This document shows positions 50,246-59,912 of a stretch of DNA of 64,000 nt, one piece after another. A model generated the notes under the pieces. It ran no database searches and had not been told where the DNA came from. It saw only the letters and a list, made by a program, of their open reading frames with translations. The DNA comes from an uncultured Pseudomonadota bacterium (lineage in GTDB: Bacteria; Pseudomonadota; Gammaproteobacteria; Steroidobacterales; Woeseiaceae), in the NCBI GenBank assembly GCA_913055625.1, contig CAJXJW010000008.1:1-64000 (forward strand), in the 5' to 3' direction. The translations under genes and the position numbers were made by a program. How positions within the stretch are numbered: the stretch's first letter is position 1; each line of letters starts with the position of its first letter.

Positions 50246-51352
50246 TCAGCCGGCGGAGGCGGGCCCCGGAACGTCGGCCATCGGAACGTGCCGGGGCAGG
50301 CGCTGGATTCGCGAAATCCAGTCTCTGACGGCCGGGTAGCCGCCGAGATCGAAGCCGCCCTCGTGCGCAACGTGGGTGTACGCGAACAGCGAGATGTCGG
50401 CGATCGTCGGCACCCGGTTAACAAAATACGGCGCGCGGGCCAGGTGCCGTTCCATGATGCCGAGCGCCTTGTGGCCTCCGGGCTGCCTGGACTCGTAGTC
50501 GGCGCGGCGTGCCTCCGGCAGGCCGAGGTACTTCGCGATGAAACGCGCGACGGCAATGCAGGGCTCGTGGCTGTACTGCTCGAAGAACTGCCATTGCAGG
50601 ATTTCGGCGCGCGCCAGCCGGTCTTCCGGCAGGAACTCGGTACCGTCTGCCAGGTAATGCAGGATGGCATTGGATTCGGCGAGAAACTTTCCCGGCGCGT
50701 ACTCGAGCACGGGGATCTTTGCGTTCGAGTTCATCGACGCAAACTCCGGCGTCCGCGTCGCGCCCGCCATGATGTCGACCTCAACCCACTCGTAATCAGT
50801 ATCAATCCAGCTCAGCAGGAGCTGGATTTTGTAGCAGTTGCCTGACCGGCCGTCGCCGTATACACGAAGCATGGGTGTCGTCTCATCCGTCGAGTGTTTG
50901 TCAATGGTAATCGAGTACAGCGGCAGCACGCGCCCGGGGATGCTTCCGGATTCGCGTTCGCCGACGCGCTCGCCGCCGGCGCGGAGGTAGAAGCGCTCGG
51001 CATGCGGATCTCCCTGGATAACGAGGCGCCGCGCGCCGGCCGCGGCGCACTGCCGCAGCGCATGCAGCATCAGCACGCGGCCCACGCCGGTACCGATCCG
51101 TCCGGGCTCGACGAACAACGCTTCCAGTTCGATTTCAGCCGGACCTGACGCCGACAGGGCGTAGAAGCCGCAAACGTCGCCTCGATGCTCGGCAACGCGA
51201 AACTGATTCTCGGAAAGGTCGAACGCAGTCCAGGTGAGTTCCGCTCGACAGGCCTCCAGGAATTCGCGGTCATAGCCCCAGTAAGCCTTGGAGCGCAGTG
51301 CCAGCGCCGACAATGTTGCAGCTTCGCTCGCGCGGGGTGCGCGCAACATCAT
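50246..51352 (-). CDS. GNAT acetyltransferase fused in frame to glutathione S-transferase
   Basis: A single 368-residue frame. Residues 1-150 form a GNAT domain (FVEPGRIGTGVGRVLMLHAL contains the acetyl-CoA loop; the end VLPLYSITID is the usual last strand). After a short linker (KHSTDETTP), residues about 160-368 are a complete glutathione transferase. The thioredoxin-like N-terminus is MLRVYGDGRSGNCYKIQLLLSW with cis-Pro in AKIPVLEY, and the helical C-terminal domain ends in GFDLGGYPAVRDWISRIQ. No stop separates them. It may be a genuine two-domain enzyme, a recent stop loss, or a GST starting internally at the ATG of MLRVYG. ATG start at 51352 overlaps the upstream ABM stop. Confidence 0.85.
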   Translation of the reverse strand: MMLRAPRASEAATLSALALRSKAYWGYDREFLEACRAELTWTAFDLSENQFRVAEHRGDVCGFYALSASGPAEIELEALFVEPGRIGTGVGRVLMLHALRQCAAAGARRLVIQGDPHAERFYLRAGGERVGERESGSIPGRVLPLYSITIDKHSTDETTPMLRVYGDGRSGNCYKIQLLLSWIDTDYEWVEVDIMAGATRTPEFASMNSNAKIPVLEYAPGKFLAESNAILHYLADGTEFLPEDRLARAEILQWQFFEQYSHEPCIAVARFIAKYLGLPEARRADYESRQPGGHKALGIMERHLARAPYFVNRVPTIADISLFAYTHVAHEGGFDLGGYPAVRDWISRIQRLPRHVPMADVPGPASAG

Positions 51353-51678
51353 CGCGACAGGTCCTCGCCGTAGCGGCGCCGGACGTCCACCACCTCGACG
51401 CGGAACCAGCGGTACCAGCGCGTCTTGCCGAGCGCTTGCGCGGCCCGGTGCTCGGCATCGTCGTGCCAGGCGCGAATGTCGTCCAGGTCGTGCCAGTACG
51501 AGACGGCGATCTCGAGCCCGCTTTCCAACGATGCGTTGAATCCGGCGCAGCGATACTTCGAAAACGCGAGTTCGCGCATGCGGGCGGCGGTCTCCGAGTA
51601 CTCGTCGTCGAGATCGCGGGTCGCCGCCGTGAAGATCACGGCATAGCGCGGCTCGGCGTCGTTATTCCCGGTGTGCAT
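51349..51678 (-). CDS. Antibiotic-biosynthesis-monooxygenase (ABM)-domain protein
   Basis: A 109-residue ferredoxin-like ABM protein (YAVIFTAATRD, SYWHDLDDIRAWHDDAEHRAAQ, WYRWFRVEVVDV). The W/H-rich motif matches the ABM/HmoA-like family, small dimeric oxygenases or electron-transfer partners; the substrate is unknown. Its stop overlaps the GNAT-GST start (ATGA), part of a packed minus-strand set of small enzymes. Confidence 0.87.
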   Translation of the reverse strand: MHTGNNDAEPRYAVIFTAATRDLDDEYSETAARMRELAFSKYRCAGFNASLESGLEIAVSYWHDLDDIRAWHDDAEHRAAQALGKTRWYRWFRVEVVDVRRRYGEDLSR

Positions 51679-51681
51679 CGC

Positions 51682-52077
51682 TCATGCGCCGGCGAACGTC
51701 CGTTCCCAGTTGCGGCCGTCGGCGGCCGATACCTGCATGCCGTCGATCGCGCCGTCGTCGAGGCAGCGGACGTTGACGCTGATACCGTCGGGATGTGACC
51801 GCGGCACGTAGAACGACTTGATGCCGCATGCCGCGCAGAACAGGTGCTTTGCCGTCCCGGTGTTGAACGTGTAGGTGGTCAGAGCGTCCTCGCCCTGCAG
51901 TAGCCGGAAGCGGTCGCGTGGCACGATCAGGTGCAGGTACCCGGTCATGCGGCAGACGGAGCAGTTGCAATCCAGGATTTCGGGCGACGGTGGCGCGTCG
52001 ACTTCGAAGCGTACCCGACCGCAGTGGCAGCCGCCGCTGAGCGTGGTGGCGTCGAGCCTAGCGGTGCTGGTCGACAA
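51682..52077 (-). CDS. GFA-family zinc protein
   Basis: A 131-residue GFA (glutathione-dependent formaldehyde-activating-like) protein with [23 protein letters not shown] and [13 protein letters not shown], giving the full set of zinc-binding cysteines. Unlike the other GFA gene at 48568 it is intact. The only available start is TTG 52077, inside the 3' end of the VOC gene (20-base overlap). Function probably involves glutathione adducts; not proved. Confidence 0.87.
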   Translation of the reverse strand: MSTSTARLDATTLSGGCHCGRVRFEVDAPPSPEILDCNCSVCRMTGYLHLIVPRDRFRLLQGEDALTTYTFNTGTAKHLFCAACGIKSFYVPRSHPDGISVNVRCLDDGAIDGMQVSAADGRNWERTFAGA

Positions 52078-52429
52078 GGATGTTGTTTCCGTCCGGGTCG
52101 GCGAGCGTCAAACTCGCCGGACCGCTCGTCGCTTCGTCGGCCTCGCTCGCCAGCGGGATGCCGTGCTCCTTCAGGTGCCGCTGGATGTCGCGGACGTCGG
52201 AGAATTCGTCGAGCTCCGCGCACTGCTGGTCCCAGCCGGGGTTGAACGTGAGGATGTTGCCCTCGAACATGCCCTGGAACAGGCCGATGACCGTGTCGCC
52301 GTTGCGCAGGATGAGCCAGTTCTGGTCGATGTCGCCGCCGGCGGGCTCGAACCCGAGTTTTTCGTAGAATGCGAACGATGCACGAATGTCCTTCACGGAC
52401 AGGCTCACGGAAAAGGCGCCAAGCTGCAT
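52058..52429 (-). CDS. VOC-superfamily (glyoxalase-like) protein
   Basis: A 123-residue vicinal-oxygen-chelate protein with two beta-alpha-beta-beta-beta modules ([22 protein letters not shown] and the end [17 protein letters not shown]). VOC proteins bind a metal and act on small, often toxic, metabolites, or act as resistance/lyase enzymes; the substrate is unknown. A strong AGGAG precedes the ATG. The 3' end overlaps the GFA-family gene. Confidence 0.88.
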   Translation of the reverse strand: MQLGAFSVSLSVKDIRASFAFYEKLGFEPAGGDIDQNWLILRNGDTVIGLFQGMFEGNILTFNPGWDQQCAELDEFSDVRDIQRHLKEHGIPLASEADEATSGPASLTLADPDGNNILVDQHR

Positions 52430-52476
52430 GAGAATTCTCCTCGGGAGTCTGCAGCGGATGATAGCACCCGCCGTGC

Positions 52477-53094
52477 TCAGCCGCGGGCGGTCATCGGCTG
52501 TCGGATGATGGTCTTCCAGCGCGCCGGGTCCGCGCGCCGGATGTCGGACAGGTAGATCTCGTGGTGCTTGCCGCTCAGCGCCCCGCGCTCGCCGATGAAG
52601 TCGTGCAGCCGGGCGATCGTGGGGCCTTCCTCGGAGAAGGGGCCGACGTGCAGTACCTGGGCCACGAGGCCTTCGTCAAACCGGTCGAAGCGGATGCGAT
52701 CGATCGCCGGCGGGTTCTTCTTCCTGCGCGCGGCGTCGATGCCGTCGGCGACCTGTTCCGCGGTCACGATCGGCGGCTGCAGGATCATCATCGTCCACTT
52801 CCACGCCGATTTGTCGCCAGCGTCGAAGACGCGCATATCGTCGGCCCACCAGAGACCCTCGAGCGGCATCACTCCATAGTCGACGGCGACCGGACCCTTC
52901 TTGATTGCGAACTTGATCGTGTACGCAACGGTGTACAGCGTCGCCACCGCATCGGCATAGGCTTGCGATGTATTCGGGTCGCCCTCGCCGTCGATCATCA
53001 GGTAGTTGAGCGGCGGAACCTCTACGACCGCCGGAACCGTCGGCGACACCTTGTAGAGTTCGCCCAGTTCCTTCTTGTAGTCGATCTTTGTCAC
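52477..53094 (-). CDS. GyrI-like small-molecule-binding protein
   Basis: A 205-residue protein with one extended GyrI-like domain ([69 protein letters not shown]). Domains of this type are found in BmrR and GyrI. They bind hydrophobic or cationic small molecules, and some hydrolyse cyclopropanoid compounds. No DNA-binding domain is present, so it is a stand-alone binder or hydrolase. GTG start at 53094. Confidence 0.88.
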   Translation of the reverse strand: MTKIDYKKELGELYKVSPTVPAVVEVPPLNYLMIDGEGDPNTSQAYADAVATLYTVAYTIKFAIKKGPVAVDYGVMPLEGLWWADDMRVFDAGDKSAWKWTMMILQPPIVTAEQVADGIDAARRKKNPPAIDRIRFDRFDEGLVAQVLHVGPFSEEGPTIARLHDFIGERGALSGKHHEIYLSDIRRADPARWKTIIRQPMTARG

Positions 53095-53187
53095 GGTGGT
53101 CCCCGAGTGGTGATGCCGGCAACAGCTCGTTGACGGGAACGCTACTGTATCGACACGCGTCTTGCCACCACGACGCGCCCGGCATTA

Positions 53188-53472
53188 TCAGCCGGTCAGA
53201 CGGTCGAGTCGCTGTCGAACCTCCGCTGCCGGCAGCCCGTCGACCTCGACGAGTTTGCGCGGGCTCGAATGACCCCGAACCACACGAACGGACGAGGCCG
53301 GCAGTTCCAGCGCCGCACCCAGGAGCGCCTCGACTTCGCGATTCGCGCGGTTCTTTTCGGGCGGTTGCGCGACGCGAATCTTGAGTTCGTCGCCGAGCCA
53401 GCCCGCGATCGCGGAGCGCGAGGCATTCGGCACGACCTTTACAGGCAAGCGGACGGGCGCGGTGTCGGCCAC
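53188..53472 (-). CDS. DUF167 / YggU-family protein
   Basis: A 94-residue YggU-like protein with VKVVPNASRSAIAGWLGDELKIRVAQPPEKNRAN and the final VRVVRGHSSPRKLVEV, the full DUF167 pattern. Role unknown; it is conserved across bacteria. A GTG at 53472 is the start. It lies one base past the GNAT gene's stop. Confidence 0.93.
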   Translation of the reverse strand: MADTAPVRLPVKVVPNASRSAIAGWLGDELKIRVAQPPEKNRANREVEALLGAALELPASSVRVVRGHSSPRKLVEVDGLPAAEVRQRLDRLTG

Positions 53473-53473
53473 C

Positions 53474-54028
53474 TCAGGAACGCCGGTGATCGCGCAGTGA
53501 CCGGGCCATCACGACGTCGCGCTGCGGATCGTCGCCGAGCAGGAACCGGTGTTCACCCACCGCCTCGAAACCGAGCTTGCGGTAGAACGCGATGGCGCGC
53601 GGATTGTGTTCCCAGACGCCGAGCCAGATGCGGTCGCAGCCGGCCTCGACCGCGGCGTCGAGTGACGCGTTCATCAGCGCCTGTGCCACGCCGCGGCCGT
53701 GCCAGTCGGCATCCACGTAGATGCGCAGCAGCTCGGCCGGCTGGCGCGCGGCGACGCAGTCCTTCGGCGAGTCGAGCCGGACCTGGGCGTAGCCGGCCAT
53801 CGCTCTGCCGGTGTCGGCGAGCAGCGTGCGCATGCCCGGGTCGAGAATTTCGTCGCGCTGGAGGGCGGTGCCGTAGCTCCTTGCGCAATGGGCATCCAGG
53901 TCGGCGGCGTCATTCGCGTCCGCGAACGTCGCGCGAAACGTGCGCTCCGCGAGCGCGGCGAGATCGGCGGCGTCGCTCTCCGTCGCGCTTCGCACGGACA
54001 GCGTCGCGGATCGGCGCGGACCGCTCAT
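53474..54028 (-). CDS. GNAT-family N-acetyltransferase
   Basis: A 184-residue GNAT. The acetyl-CoA motif is DADWHGRGVAQALMNASL, followed by WLGVWEHNPRAIAFYRKLGFEAVGEHRF, a typical family ending. Substrate unknown; proteins of this type acetylate small amines or protein N-termini. ATG 54028 overlaps the preceding stop (ATGA). The longer frame to 54193 runs out of frame through the small membrane gene and is rejected. Confidence 0.9.
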   Translation of the reverse strand: MSGPRRSATLSVRSATESDAADLAALAERTFRATFADANDAADLDAHCARSYGTALQRDEILDPGMRTLLADTGRAMAGYAQVRLDSPKDCVAARQPAELLRIYVDADWHGRGVAQALMNASLDAAVEAGCDRIWLGVWEHNPRAIAFYRKLGFEAVGEHRFLLGDDPQRDVVMARSLRDHRRS

Positions 54029-54255
54029 CGACGCCCGGCGTAGCGCTGCCAAAGCCACAGCGGCAGCAGCATTACCACGCCCAGCAGCGTCAGGGGCCAG
54101 AGCCAGCTGAGCATGGTCTCGCCGACGACCGGCCAGTTCGTCCCGTCCTGCCCGTGAAACAGGCCGGACGGATTCACCCGCCAGTCGAGCCACGTCATGA
54201 TGCCGCTGGTCGACAGCACGAAGACTACGATGACGGCGGCTGCCCGTACCAGCAC
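54025..54255 (-). CDS. Small two-helix membrane protein (76 aa)
   Basis: A 76-residue protein with two transmembrane helices (about 4-20, RAAAVIVVFVLSTSGIM, and about 44-66, LSWLWPLTLLGVVMLLPLWL). The soluble loop contains WLDWRVNPSGLFHG, predicted to be outside. GTG start 54255 shares its first base with the DUF3052 stop (TAGTG), which argues for coupled translation. No family is recognised. Confidence 0.6.
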   Translation of the reverse strand: MLVRAAAVIVVFVLSTSGIMTWLDWRVNPSGLFHGQDGTNWPVVGETMLSWLWPLTLLGVVMLLPLWLWQRYAGRR

Positions 54256-54659
54256 TAGCGCAGCGCCTTGCGAATGACGAGCTTCAGCCCCGACCAGGTA
54301 TCGTCGACGGCGCAGACCTTGACGTCGACGAGCCCCAGCGGCAGGGCGACCTCGCGGACCACGTCCTCGGTCACGTCGCTCTTCACGCCGGATGACTTCT
54401 TGGGCCACGACACCCAGATCGCGCCATCGCGCGAGATGGCCGACAGGCCGTCCTGAACATCCGCGTCGAGCTCCGATCGCCGCGTGACGAAGACGTGCAG
54501 GATGTCTACCCTGCCGCGCAGGCGGCTGCTTAGCACGAGACCCTCGGGCAATGGCGCAACGAGCGTGGCGTAATCGTCGGGCGCGCGGCGCGTCTTCACG
54601 CGCAGGCCCGGCTTGAAGCCGAGCTTCTTCGCGAGCGGCGTGCCCGAATAGCCGGCCAT
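54255..54659 (-). CDS. DUF3052-family protein
   Basis: A 134-residue soluble protein beginning MAGYSGTPLAKKLGFKPG, with a DUF3052 core (AIWVSWPKKSSGVKSDVTEDVVREVALPLG, then DDTWSGLKLVIR). Members occur widely in actinobacteria and proteobacteria and lack a known function. It lies two bases from the adjacent membrane-protein gene, same strand. Confidence 0.9.
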   Translation of the reverse strand: MAGYSGTPLAKKLGFKPGLRVKTRRAPDDYATLVAPLPEGLVLSSRLRGRVDILHVFVTRRSELDADVQDGLSAISRDGAIWVSWPKKSSGVKSDVTEDVVREVALPLGLVDVKVCAVDDTWSGLKLVIRKALR

Positions 54660-54660
54660 C

Positions 54661-55062
54661 TCAGGCGCGCGCCCGGTCGCCCGGCTGGACGCGAAACAAC
54701 ACGTACGGCATCACGAGTATCCAGGCCAGGAAGAACAGCCACACGCGGCCCGCGGACAGGTTGTAGTCGTGCGCAAGCTGCGCCCAGGTCTTGCCCGCGA
54801 TGAAATGTCCGAACCCGAACTCGAAAGCCAGCGTCATCAGGACCCAGGCTATGCCGATCGTCCAGGCGGTCCGCGAGGCATCGATCGGGAACCGGCGACT
54901 GAACGCAAAGCCCGCCAGCCCGGTCAGCAGGATCCCGGTCACGGTCGACAACTGGTGCGCCGTCAATTCGTCGACGTACGGGCCGTAGGCGAACTGGCGA
55001 AGCGTCCCGTTGAGCACGGCGATCAGTGCGAGGGCGAACCAGAAGACAAGGTAGTTGCGCAT
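54661..55062 (-). CDS. Four-helix hypothetical membrane protein
   Basis: A 133-residue inner-membrane protein with four predicted helices (NYLVFWFALALIAVLNG, LSTVTGILLTGLAGFAFSRR, TAWTIGIAWVLMTLAFEF, VWLFFLAWILVMPYVLFRV). The interhelix motifs GPYVDELTAHQLS and HFIAGKTWAQLAHDYN are distinctive but no family can be named. The ATG overlaps the cupin stop (ATGA). Confidence 0.65.
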   Translation of the reverse strand: MRNYLVFWFALALIAVLNGTLRQFAYGPYVDELTAHQLSTVTGILLTGLAGFAFSRRFPIDASRTAWTIGIAWVLMTLAFEFGFGHFIAGKTWAQLAHDYNLSAGRVWLFFLAWILVMPYVLFRVQPGDRARA

Positions 55063-55388
55063 CAGGCGGGCGGCCTGGCCTTCGGGTCGAACCAGAATTC
55101 TATCTCGGCGGTGTCGACGTCGAAGCGCGCGGCGTGCTCCTGGCCGGCCTCCAGGTAATACCAGTCGCCGGGCCCGTAGCGGCTCTCCACGCCGTCCACG
55201 GTCAGGTACAGCTCGCCTTTCGTGATGACACCGCAGTTCTCGGTCGGGTGCGTGTGAGGCTCGATCGCGGTACCGGCCGGGTACGAGGCAAACAGCACCT
55301 TGCAGTTCGAGGCGCTGAGCTGGTAGGCATCGAACGGGCCTTCGAACGGCGGCAAAGCGGTTATGAGTTTCGGAAAGTCGACCTTCAT
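55062..55388 (-). CDS. Cupin-domain protein
   Basis: A 108-residue single-domain cupin. Motif 1 is PHTHPTENCGVITKGELYL with candidate metal ligands His45, His47 and Glu50; motif 2 is GDWYYLEAGQEHAA with His85. Such cupins are isomerases, dioxygenases or binding proteins; the substrate is not inferable. It overlaps both neighbours by four bases. Confidence 0.87.
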   Translation of the reverse strand: MKVDFPKLITALPPFEGPFDAYQLSASNCKVLFASYPAGTAIEPHTHPTENCGVITKGELYLTVDGVESRYGPGDWYYLEAGQEHAARFDVDTAEIEFWFDPKARPPA

Positions 55389-55798
55389 GGGCGGCCCCTG
55401 GCGGCCTCGATCTGCCGGAGCAGCTCCGGATCGATCGGCATGCGCTGGAACGGACTGACGTTCGTGCCGCCCGTGTTGCCTTCCGGGACGAGACCGACCG
55501 CGGTCTTCGTAGCGGCACCGACTATGCGCAGGAGCTGGCCGGCCGCTTCGCGAACGGACCGGTTTCGAATCGCCCACCGCAGCATGTGGATGTGCGCCTT
55601 CGTGTGCCAGTACGTGGATTCCTGGCCCAGCACGTGGGCGTTCTCGAGATGATGAAACTCGGCCGACGGGTCTCCGGCCATTCGCGCGCGCACGGCGCTC
55701 TCGAGTTCCACTCCCACGTAAGGGGCGATGTTTCGTGCGAAGTTCTGCAGCATCGTTTGATGACCCACGGCGTGCACTTTCCGCAAATTATAGGGCAT
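55385..55798 (-). CDS. DUF3703-family protein
   Basis: A 137-residue helical protein. It matches DUF3703 in FHHLENAHVLGQESTYWHTKAHIHML and the C-terminal GNTGGTNVSPFQRMPIDPEL. The family lacks a known function and often lies near metal-resistance genes elsewhere. The ATG at 55798 is used; an internal ATG (MLQNFAR) would give the canonical length. Confidence 0.82.
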   Translation of the reverse strand: MPYNLRKVHAVGHQTMLQNFARNIAPYVGVELESAVRARMAGDPSAEFHHLENAHVLGQESTYWHTKAHIHMLRWAIRNRSVREAAGQLLRIVGAATKTAVGLVPEGNTGGTNVSPFQRMPIDPELLRQIEAARGRP

Positions 55799-55838
55799 CT
55801 GCGGGATGGTCTCCCGCGCCGGACATCGATGGATACGC

Positions 55839-57035
55839 TTACCAGCGATGCAGTGGCTGGGCGCTGCCCGCATCGAAGGCCGACGAGTCCTGGTCGAGTT
55901 CCACGTAGCCGGCCGTGCCGGCGAGGCCGGCAAAGTCGCCCGACGTGTTCGTCGGTGCGGGCATCGCGAGGACCTGTCCCGCGGTCGTCGAGACGAGGCG
56001 GACGGGCAGGAAGTACGTAAGCCGGGGCGCAAACTCCACAGGCGCGCCAAGCACCGCGAATTCGGGCGGCGGCGACGGCATGCCGGACGCCTGCCGCAAG
56101 CCGGGGATGACGTACCGCCGGCAACACACGAGCGTCGACACCGGGTTTCCGGGCAGGGCGTACACGGACTGCCCCTGCGGCCCGGTGCCGAACCACATGG
56201 GCTTGCCCGGCCGCTGGCTGATCCGGTGAAAGACGACCTCGACGCCGAGCCGGCCGAGCACGGCGGGCACGTAGTCCGCCTTGCCTTTCGAGACACCGCC
56301 GCTGAGAACGAGTACGTCGTTCGCGGCAAGCAGCGCGCCGATCTGTTCTTCCAGCGCGGCTTCGTCGTCCGGCAGGTGCGCGACGGTAACGTCCGGGTAG
56401 CCGTGGCCCGCGAGCATCGCCGCGACGGCGGGGCCGTTGGACGAGCGAATCTGGTGGTCCGCGATGGGCGAACCGGCGGGAACCAGTTCGTTGCCGGTGG
56501 AGATGACTGCGACTGCCGGCCGGCGTGCGACGTCCACCGTTGCGAGTCCCGCGGAGGCCACGATCGCGACTTCCGCGGCACCGATGCGCGTGCCCGGGCG
56601 CAGCAGTTCGGTGCCGGCGGCGTGGTCGGAGGCCCGGGGGTGGATGAACTGGCGGTGCTCAGCCTCGTAGCCGTCCTCGATGCGCACGATGCCGTCGTTT
56701 GTTGAGACGCGCTCCACCGGCACGATGCAGTCGGCATCCGCGGGCAACGCGGCGCCGGTCATGATCTCGATGGCATTGCCGGGCGCAAGCGTCAGGGCCG
56801 GGTCTCCCGCGGCCTGCAGTGCCTGCAGCGGGAACTCGCACTGCCCGCCGGCCAGCAGTGCGTGCTCGATGGCAATACCGTCCATCATGACGCGGTCGAA
56901 CGGGGGTTGGTCGCGCTCGGCGACGACGGATTGCCGCAGGACGCGCCCGTGGCAATCGGCGAGCGCGACGGGCTCGGACTCGAGCGGCCGCACCGTGCGC
57001 AGGATCGCCGCCAGTGCCTCCGCCGCGCTCAGCAT
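55839..57035 (-). CDS. moeA: Molybdopterin molybdenumtransferase
   Basis: A 398-residue MoeA that inserts molybdate into adenylylated molybdopterin. Motifs are QPPFDRVMMDGIAI, IMTGAALPADADCIVPVE, VAVISTGNELVPAG, the SGGVSKGKADYVP loop and VYALPGNPVSTL. E. coli MoeA is about 411 residues. It occurs without other moa/mog genes nearby. Its start is seven bases from the purD stop, so it may share the purine transcript or merely abut it. Confidence 0.95.
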   Translation of the reverse strand: MLSAAEALAAILRTVRPLESEPVALADCHGRVLRQSVVAERDQPPFDRVMMDGIAIEHALLAGGQCEFPLQALQAAGDPALTLAPGNAIEIMTGAALPADADCIVPVERVSTNDGIVRIEDGYEAEHRQFIHPRASDHAAGTELLRPGTRIGAAEVAIVASAGLATVDVARRPAVAVISTGNELVPAGSPIADHQIRSSNGPAVAAMLAGHGYPDVTVAHLPDDEAALEEQIGALLAANDVLVLSGGVSKGKADYVPAVLGRLGVEVVFHRISQRPGKPMWFGTGPQGQSVYALPGNPVSTLVCCRRYVIPGLRQASGMPSPPPEFAVLGAPVEFAPRLTYFLPVRLVSTTAGQVLAMPAPTNTSGDFAGLAGTAGYVELDQDSSAFDAGSAQPLHRW

Positions 57036-57042
57036 GCCGGTC

Positions 57043-58329
57043 TCAGGTGCGCTCGCGCGCGATCGCGCGGTGGCCGATGTCGCGGCGCAGGTAGGCGCCG
57101 TCCCAGTGAATCCGCTCGACGGCCGCGTACGCCGTCGTTGCAGCCGCCTCGACGCTGTCGCCGAGACCCACGACGCACAGCACGCGCCCGCCGTTCGTGA
57201 CGACGTTGCCATCGACGTCCGACGTCCCGGCATGGAACACCTTCTGCGTATCGCTGTCGGCCTCATCCAGGCCGTCGATGACGCTGCCTTTCGCGTAGCT
57301 GCCCGGGTAGCCGCCCGCGGCCATTACCACGCCGAGCGCGGCGCGCTCGTCCCATTCGGCTTTGCGCTGGCCGAGCGTTCCGTCCAGCGCGGCGAAACAC
57401 AGCGCGGCGAGGTCGGACTTCAGCCGCATCAGGATCGGCTGCGTTTCCGGGTCGCCCATGCGGCAGTTGAATTCGATGACCTTCGGCGTGCCATCGGCCA
57501 TGACCATGAGACCGGCGTACAGGAAACCCAGGTAAGGTATGCCGTCGCTCTGCATGCCGGCGAGCGTCGGCCGGACGACCTCGTCCATGATGCGACTCGC
57601 GATGGCGTCCGTGACGACCGGCGCCGGCGAATAGGCGCCCATGCCGCCGGTGTTCGGGCCGGTGTCGCCTTCGTCCCGCGCCTTGTGGTCCTGGGACGTG
57701 GCGAGCGGCAGCACCGTCTGCCCGTCGGTGATGATCATGAAGCTCGCTTCCTCGCCGTCGAGGAACTCCTCGACCACGATGCGTGCGCCGGCGTCGCCGA
57801 ACTTGTTGCCGGCCAGCATGTCCGTGGCCGCGTCGACGGCCTCGTCCAGCGTGTGCGCCACGATGACGCCCTTGCCGGCGGCCAGGCCGTCGGCCTTGAT
57901 GACGATCGGCGCGCCACGCTCGCGAATGTAGGCGAGGGCCGGCTCCAGTTCGCTGAAATTCCGGTACTCGGCGGTCGGGATGCCGTGACGTGCGAGGAAG
58001 TCCTTCGTGAAGGCCTTCGAGCCCTCGAGTTGCGCGGCGGCCGCCGTCGGGCCGAAGCAGGGCAGCCCCGCGGCATCGAACGCATCGACGATGCCGGCGA
58101 CAAGCGGGGCCTCCGGGCCGATGATCGTGAGGTCCACGGCTTCGTCCCGGGCCAGGGCGATCAGCCCGGCAATGTCGTCGGAGGACACGTCGCGGTTCCG
58201 TACCTTGCGCTCGCGCGCGGTGCCGGCATTGCCCGGCGCCACGAGGACTTCGTCGACGGAAGCCGCCTGCGCGCACTTCCAGGCGAGCGCGTGCTCGCGG
58301 CCACCGGATCCGACGATCAATACCTTCAT
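57043..58329 (-). CDS. purD: Phosphoribosylamine-glycine ligase
   Basis: A 428-residue ATP-grasp enzyme of purine synthesis, joining glycine to phosphoribosylamine. Conserved pieces include [61 protein letters not shown] and [16 protein letters not shown]. The ATG at 58329 gives the standard length (E. coli 429). It follows purH after eight bases, the usual purHD operon. Confidence 0.97.
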   Translation of the reverse strand: MKVLIVGSGGREHALAWKCAQAASVDEVLVAPGNAGTARERKVRNRDVSSDDIAGLIALARDEAVDLTIIGPEAPLVAGIVDAFDAAGLPCFGPTAAAAQLEGSKAFTKDFLARHGIPTAEYRNFSELEPALAYIRERGAPIVIKADGLAAGKGVIVAHTLDEAVDAATDMLAGNKFGDAGARIVVEEFLDGEEASFMIITDGQTVLPLATSQDHKARDEGDTGPNTGGMGAYSPAPVVTDAIASRIMDEVVRPTLAGMQSDGIPYLGFLYAGLMVMADGTPKVIEFNCRMGDPETQPILMRLKSDLAALCFAALDGTLGQRKAEWDERAALGVVMAAGGYPGSYAKGSVIDGLDEADSDTQKVFHAGTSDVDGNVVTNGGRVLCVVGLGDSVEAAATTAYAAVERIHWDGAYLRRDIGHRAIARERT

Positions 58330-58336
58330 GCCGACC

Positions 58337-59887
58337 TCAATGCCGGAAGTGGCGCATGCCGGTGAATACCATCGCCAGCCCGTGTTCGTTGGCCGCGGCG
58401 ATGACTTCCTCGTCGCGCATCGAGCCTCCGGGCTGGATGATGGCCGCGATGCCGGTCTCGGCGGCGGCGTCGATGCCGTCGCGGAACGGGAAGAACGCAT
58501 CCGAGGCCATGACCGAGCCCTTGACCTCCAGGCCCTCGTCCGCGGCCTTGATCGCGGCAATCTTCGTCGAATAGACGCGGCTCATCTGCCCGGCGCCGAC
58601 GCCGACGGTGGCCTTGTCCTTGCAGAACACGATCGCGTTCGACTTGACGAACTTGGCGACGGTCCAGGCGAACAACAGGTCGTCGACCTGATCCTCGGTA
58701 GGGATGATCTTGGTGACGACGCGCAGATCATTGCCGGTGATGCGGCCGTCGTCGCCGGTTTGCACCAGCAGCCCGCCGCTGACCTTCTTGAGGTCGATGC
58801 CGGTTGTGGCTTTGCCCTCCGGCTTGCCGGTCTCGAGCACACGGACGTTCTGCTTCGCCTCGAGCGCGGCGGCCGCATCGGGCAGCACGACCGGCGCGAC
58901 GATGACTTCCACGAACTGGCGGTCGATGATGGCCTGCGCCGTGGCGGCGTCGAGCGGGCGGTTGAACGCGATGATGCCGCCGAAGGCGGACGTCGGGTCG
59001 GTGCGAAACGCGCGGTCGTAGGCATCCCGGATCGAGCCCGCGACGGAGACGCCGCAGGGGTTGGCGTGCTTCACGATGACGCAGGCCGGCGCCGAGAACT
59101 GCCGGACGCACTCGAGCGCCGCGTCGCTGTCGGCGATGTTGTTGTAGGACAGCTCCTTGCCCTGCAGCTGGCGCGCCGTCGCCAGCGATCCGGCCGGTGG
59201 CTGCTGGTCCCGGTAGAACGCTGCCTGCTGGTGCGGGTTCTCGCCGTAGCGCATCGTCTGCAGGCGCGTGCCGGCGTACAGGAACCGCTCTCCGAGAACG
59301 TCGTCGCCGAGCGCACGGGACAGGTACTTCGTAATTGCCGTGTCGTAGGCAGCCGTGTGCGCGTAGGCCTTGGCCGCCAGCCGTCGCCGGTCGTCCAGCG
59401 TGAGCTTGCCGTCGCGCAGCAGGCCGAGGATTGCGTCGTAATCGGCCGGGTCCACGACGACGGCCACGCCGTCGTGATTCTTCGACGCGGCGCGGATCAT
59501 GGCGGGGCCGCCGATGTCGATGTTCTCGATCGCGTCCTCGAGCGTGGCGTCCGCGCGGGCGATCGTCTGCTCGAACGGGTACAGGTTGACGACGAGCAGG
59601 TCGATGGGCTCGATGCCGTGCTCGTCCATTACGCCTTCGTCGGTGCCGCGCCGGCCCAGCAGTCCGCCGTGGATCGTCGGGTGCAGCGTCTTGACACGCC
59701 CGTCCATGATTTCCGGGAAGCCGGTCTTGTCGGCGACGTCGATGGCGCTGATGCCGGCATCGCGCAGTTGTTTCGCGGTTCCGCCGGTGGAGAGAATCTC
59801 GACACCGAGTTCCTCGAGGCCGGAAACAAACGGGATCAGGTCGCTCTTGTCAGAAACGCTGACGAGCGCGCGTCGTACTTGGAACAT
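58337..59887 (-). CDS. purH: Bifunctional AICAR formyltransferase/IMP cyclohydrolase
   Basis: A 516-residue PurH with the N-terminal IMP cyclohydrolase (about 1-190: [41 protein letters not shown]). The C-terminal AICAR formyltransferase (about 200-516) has [28 protein letters not shown] and the final [15 protein letters not shown]. It performs the last two steps of IMP synthesis. Length is slightly below E. coli PurH (529). It is downstream of fis, 25 bases apart, and upstream of purD. Confidence 0.97.
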   Translation of the reverse strand: MFQVRRALVSVSDKSDLIPFVSGLEELGVEILSTGGTAKQLRDAGISAIDVADKTGFPEIMDGRVKTLHPTIHGGLLGRRGTDEGVMDEHGIEPIDLLVVNLYPFEQTIARADATLEDAIENIDIGGPAMIRAASKNHDGVAVVVDPADYDAILGLLRDGKLTLDDRRRLAAKAYAHTAAYDTAITKYLSRALGDDVLGERFLYAGTRLQTMRYGENPHQQAAFYRDQQPPAGSLATARQLQGKELSYNNIADSDAALECVRQFSAPACVIVKHANPCGVSVAGSIRDAYDRAFRTDPTSAFGGIIAFNRPLDAATAQAIIDRQFVEVIVAPVVLPDAAAALEAKQNVRVLETGKPEGKATTGIDLKKVSGGLLVQTGDDGRITGNDLRVVTKIIPTEDQVDDLLFAWTVAKFVKSNAIVFCKDKATVGVGAGQMSRVYSTKIAAIKAADEGLEVKGSVMASDAFFPFRDGIDAAAETGIAAIIQPGGSMRDEEVIAAANEHGLAMVFTGMRHFRH

Positions 59888-59912
59888 CCGGAGTCCTTTC
59901 GGTCGTCGTCGA

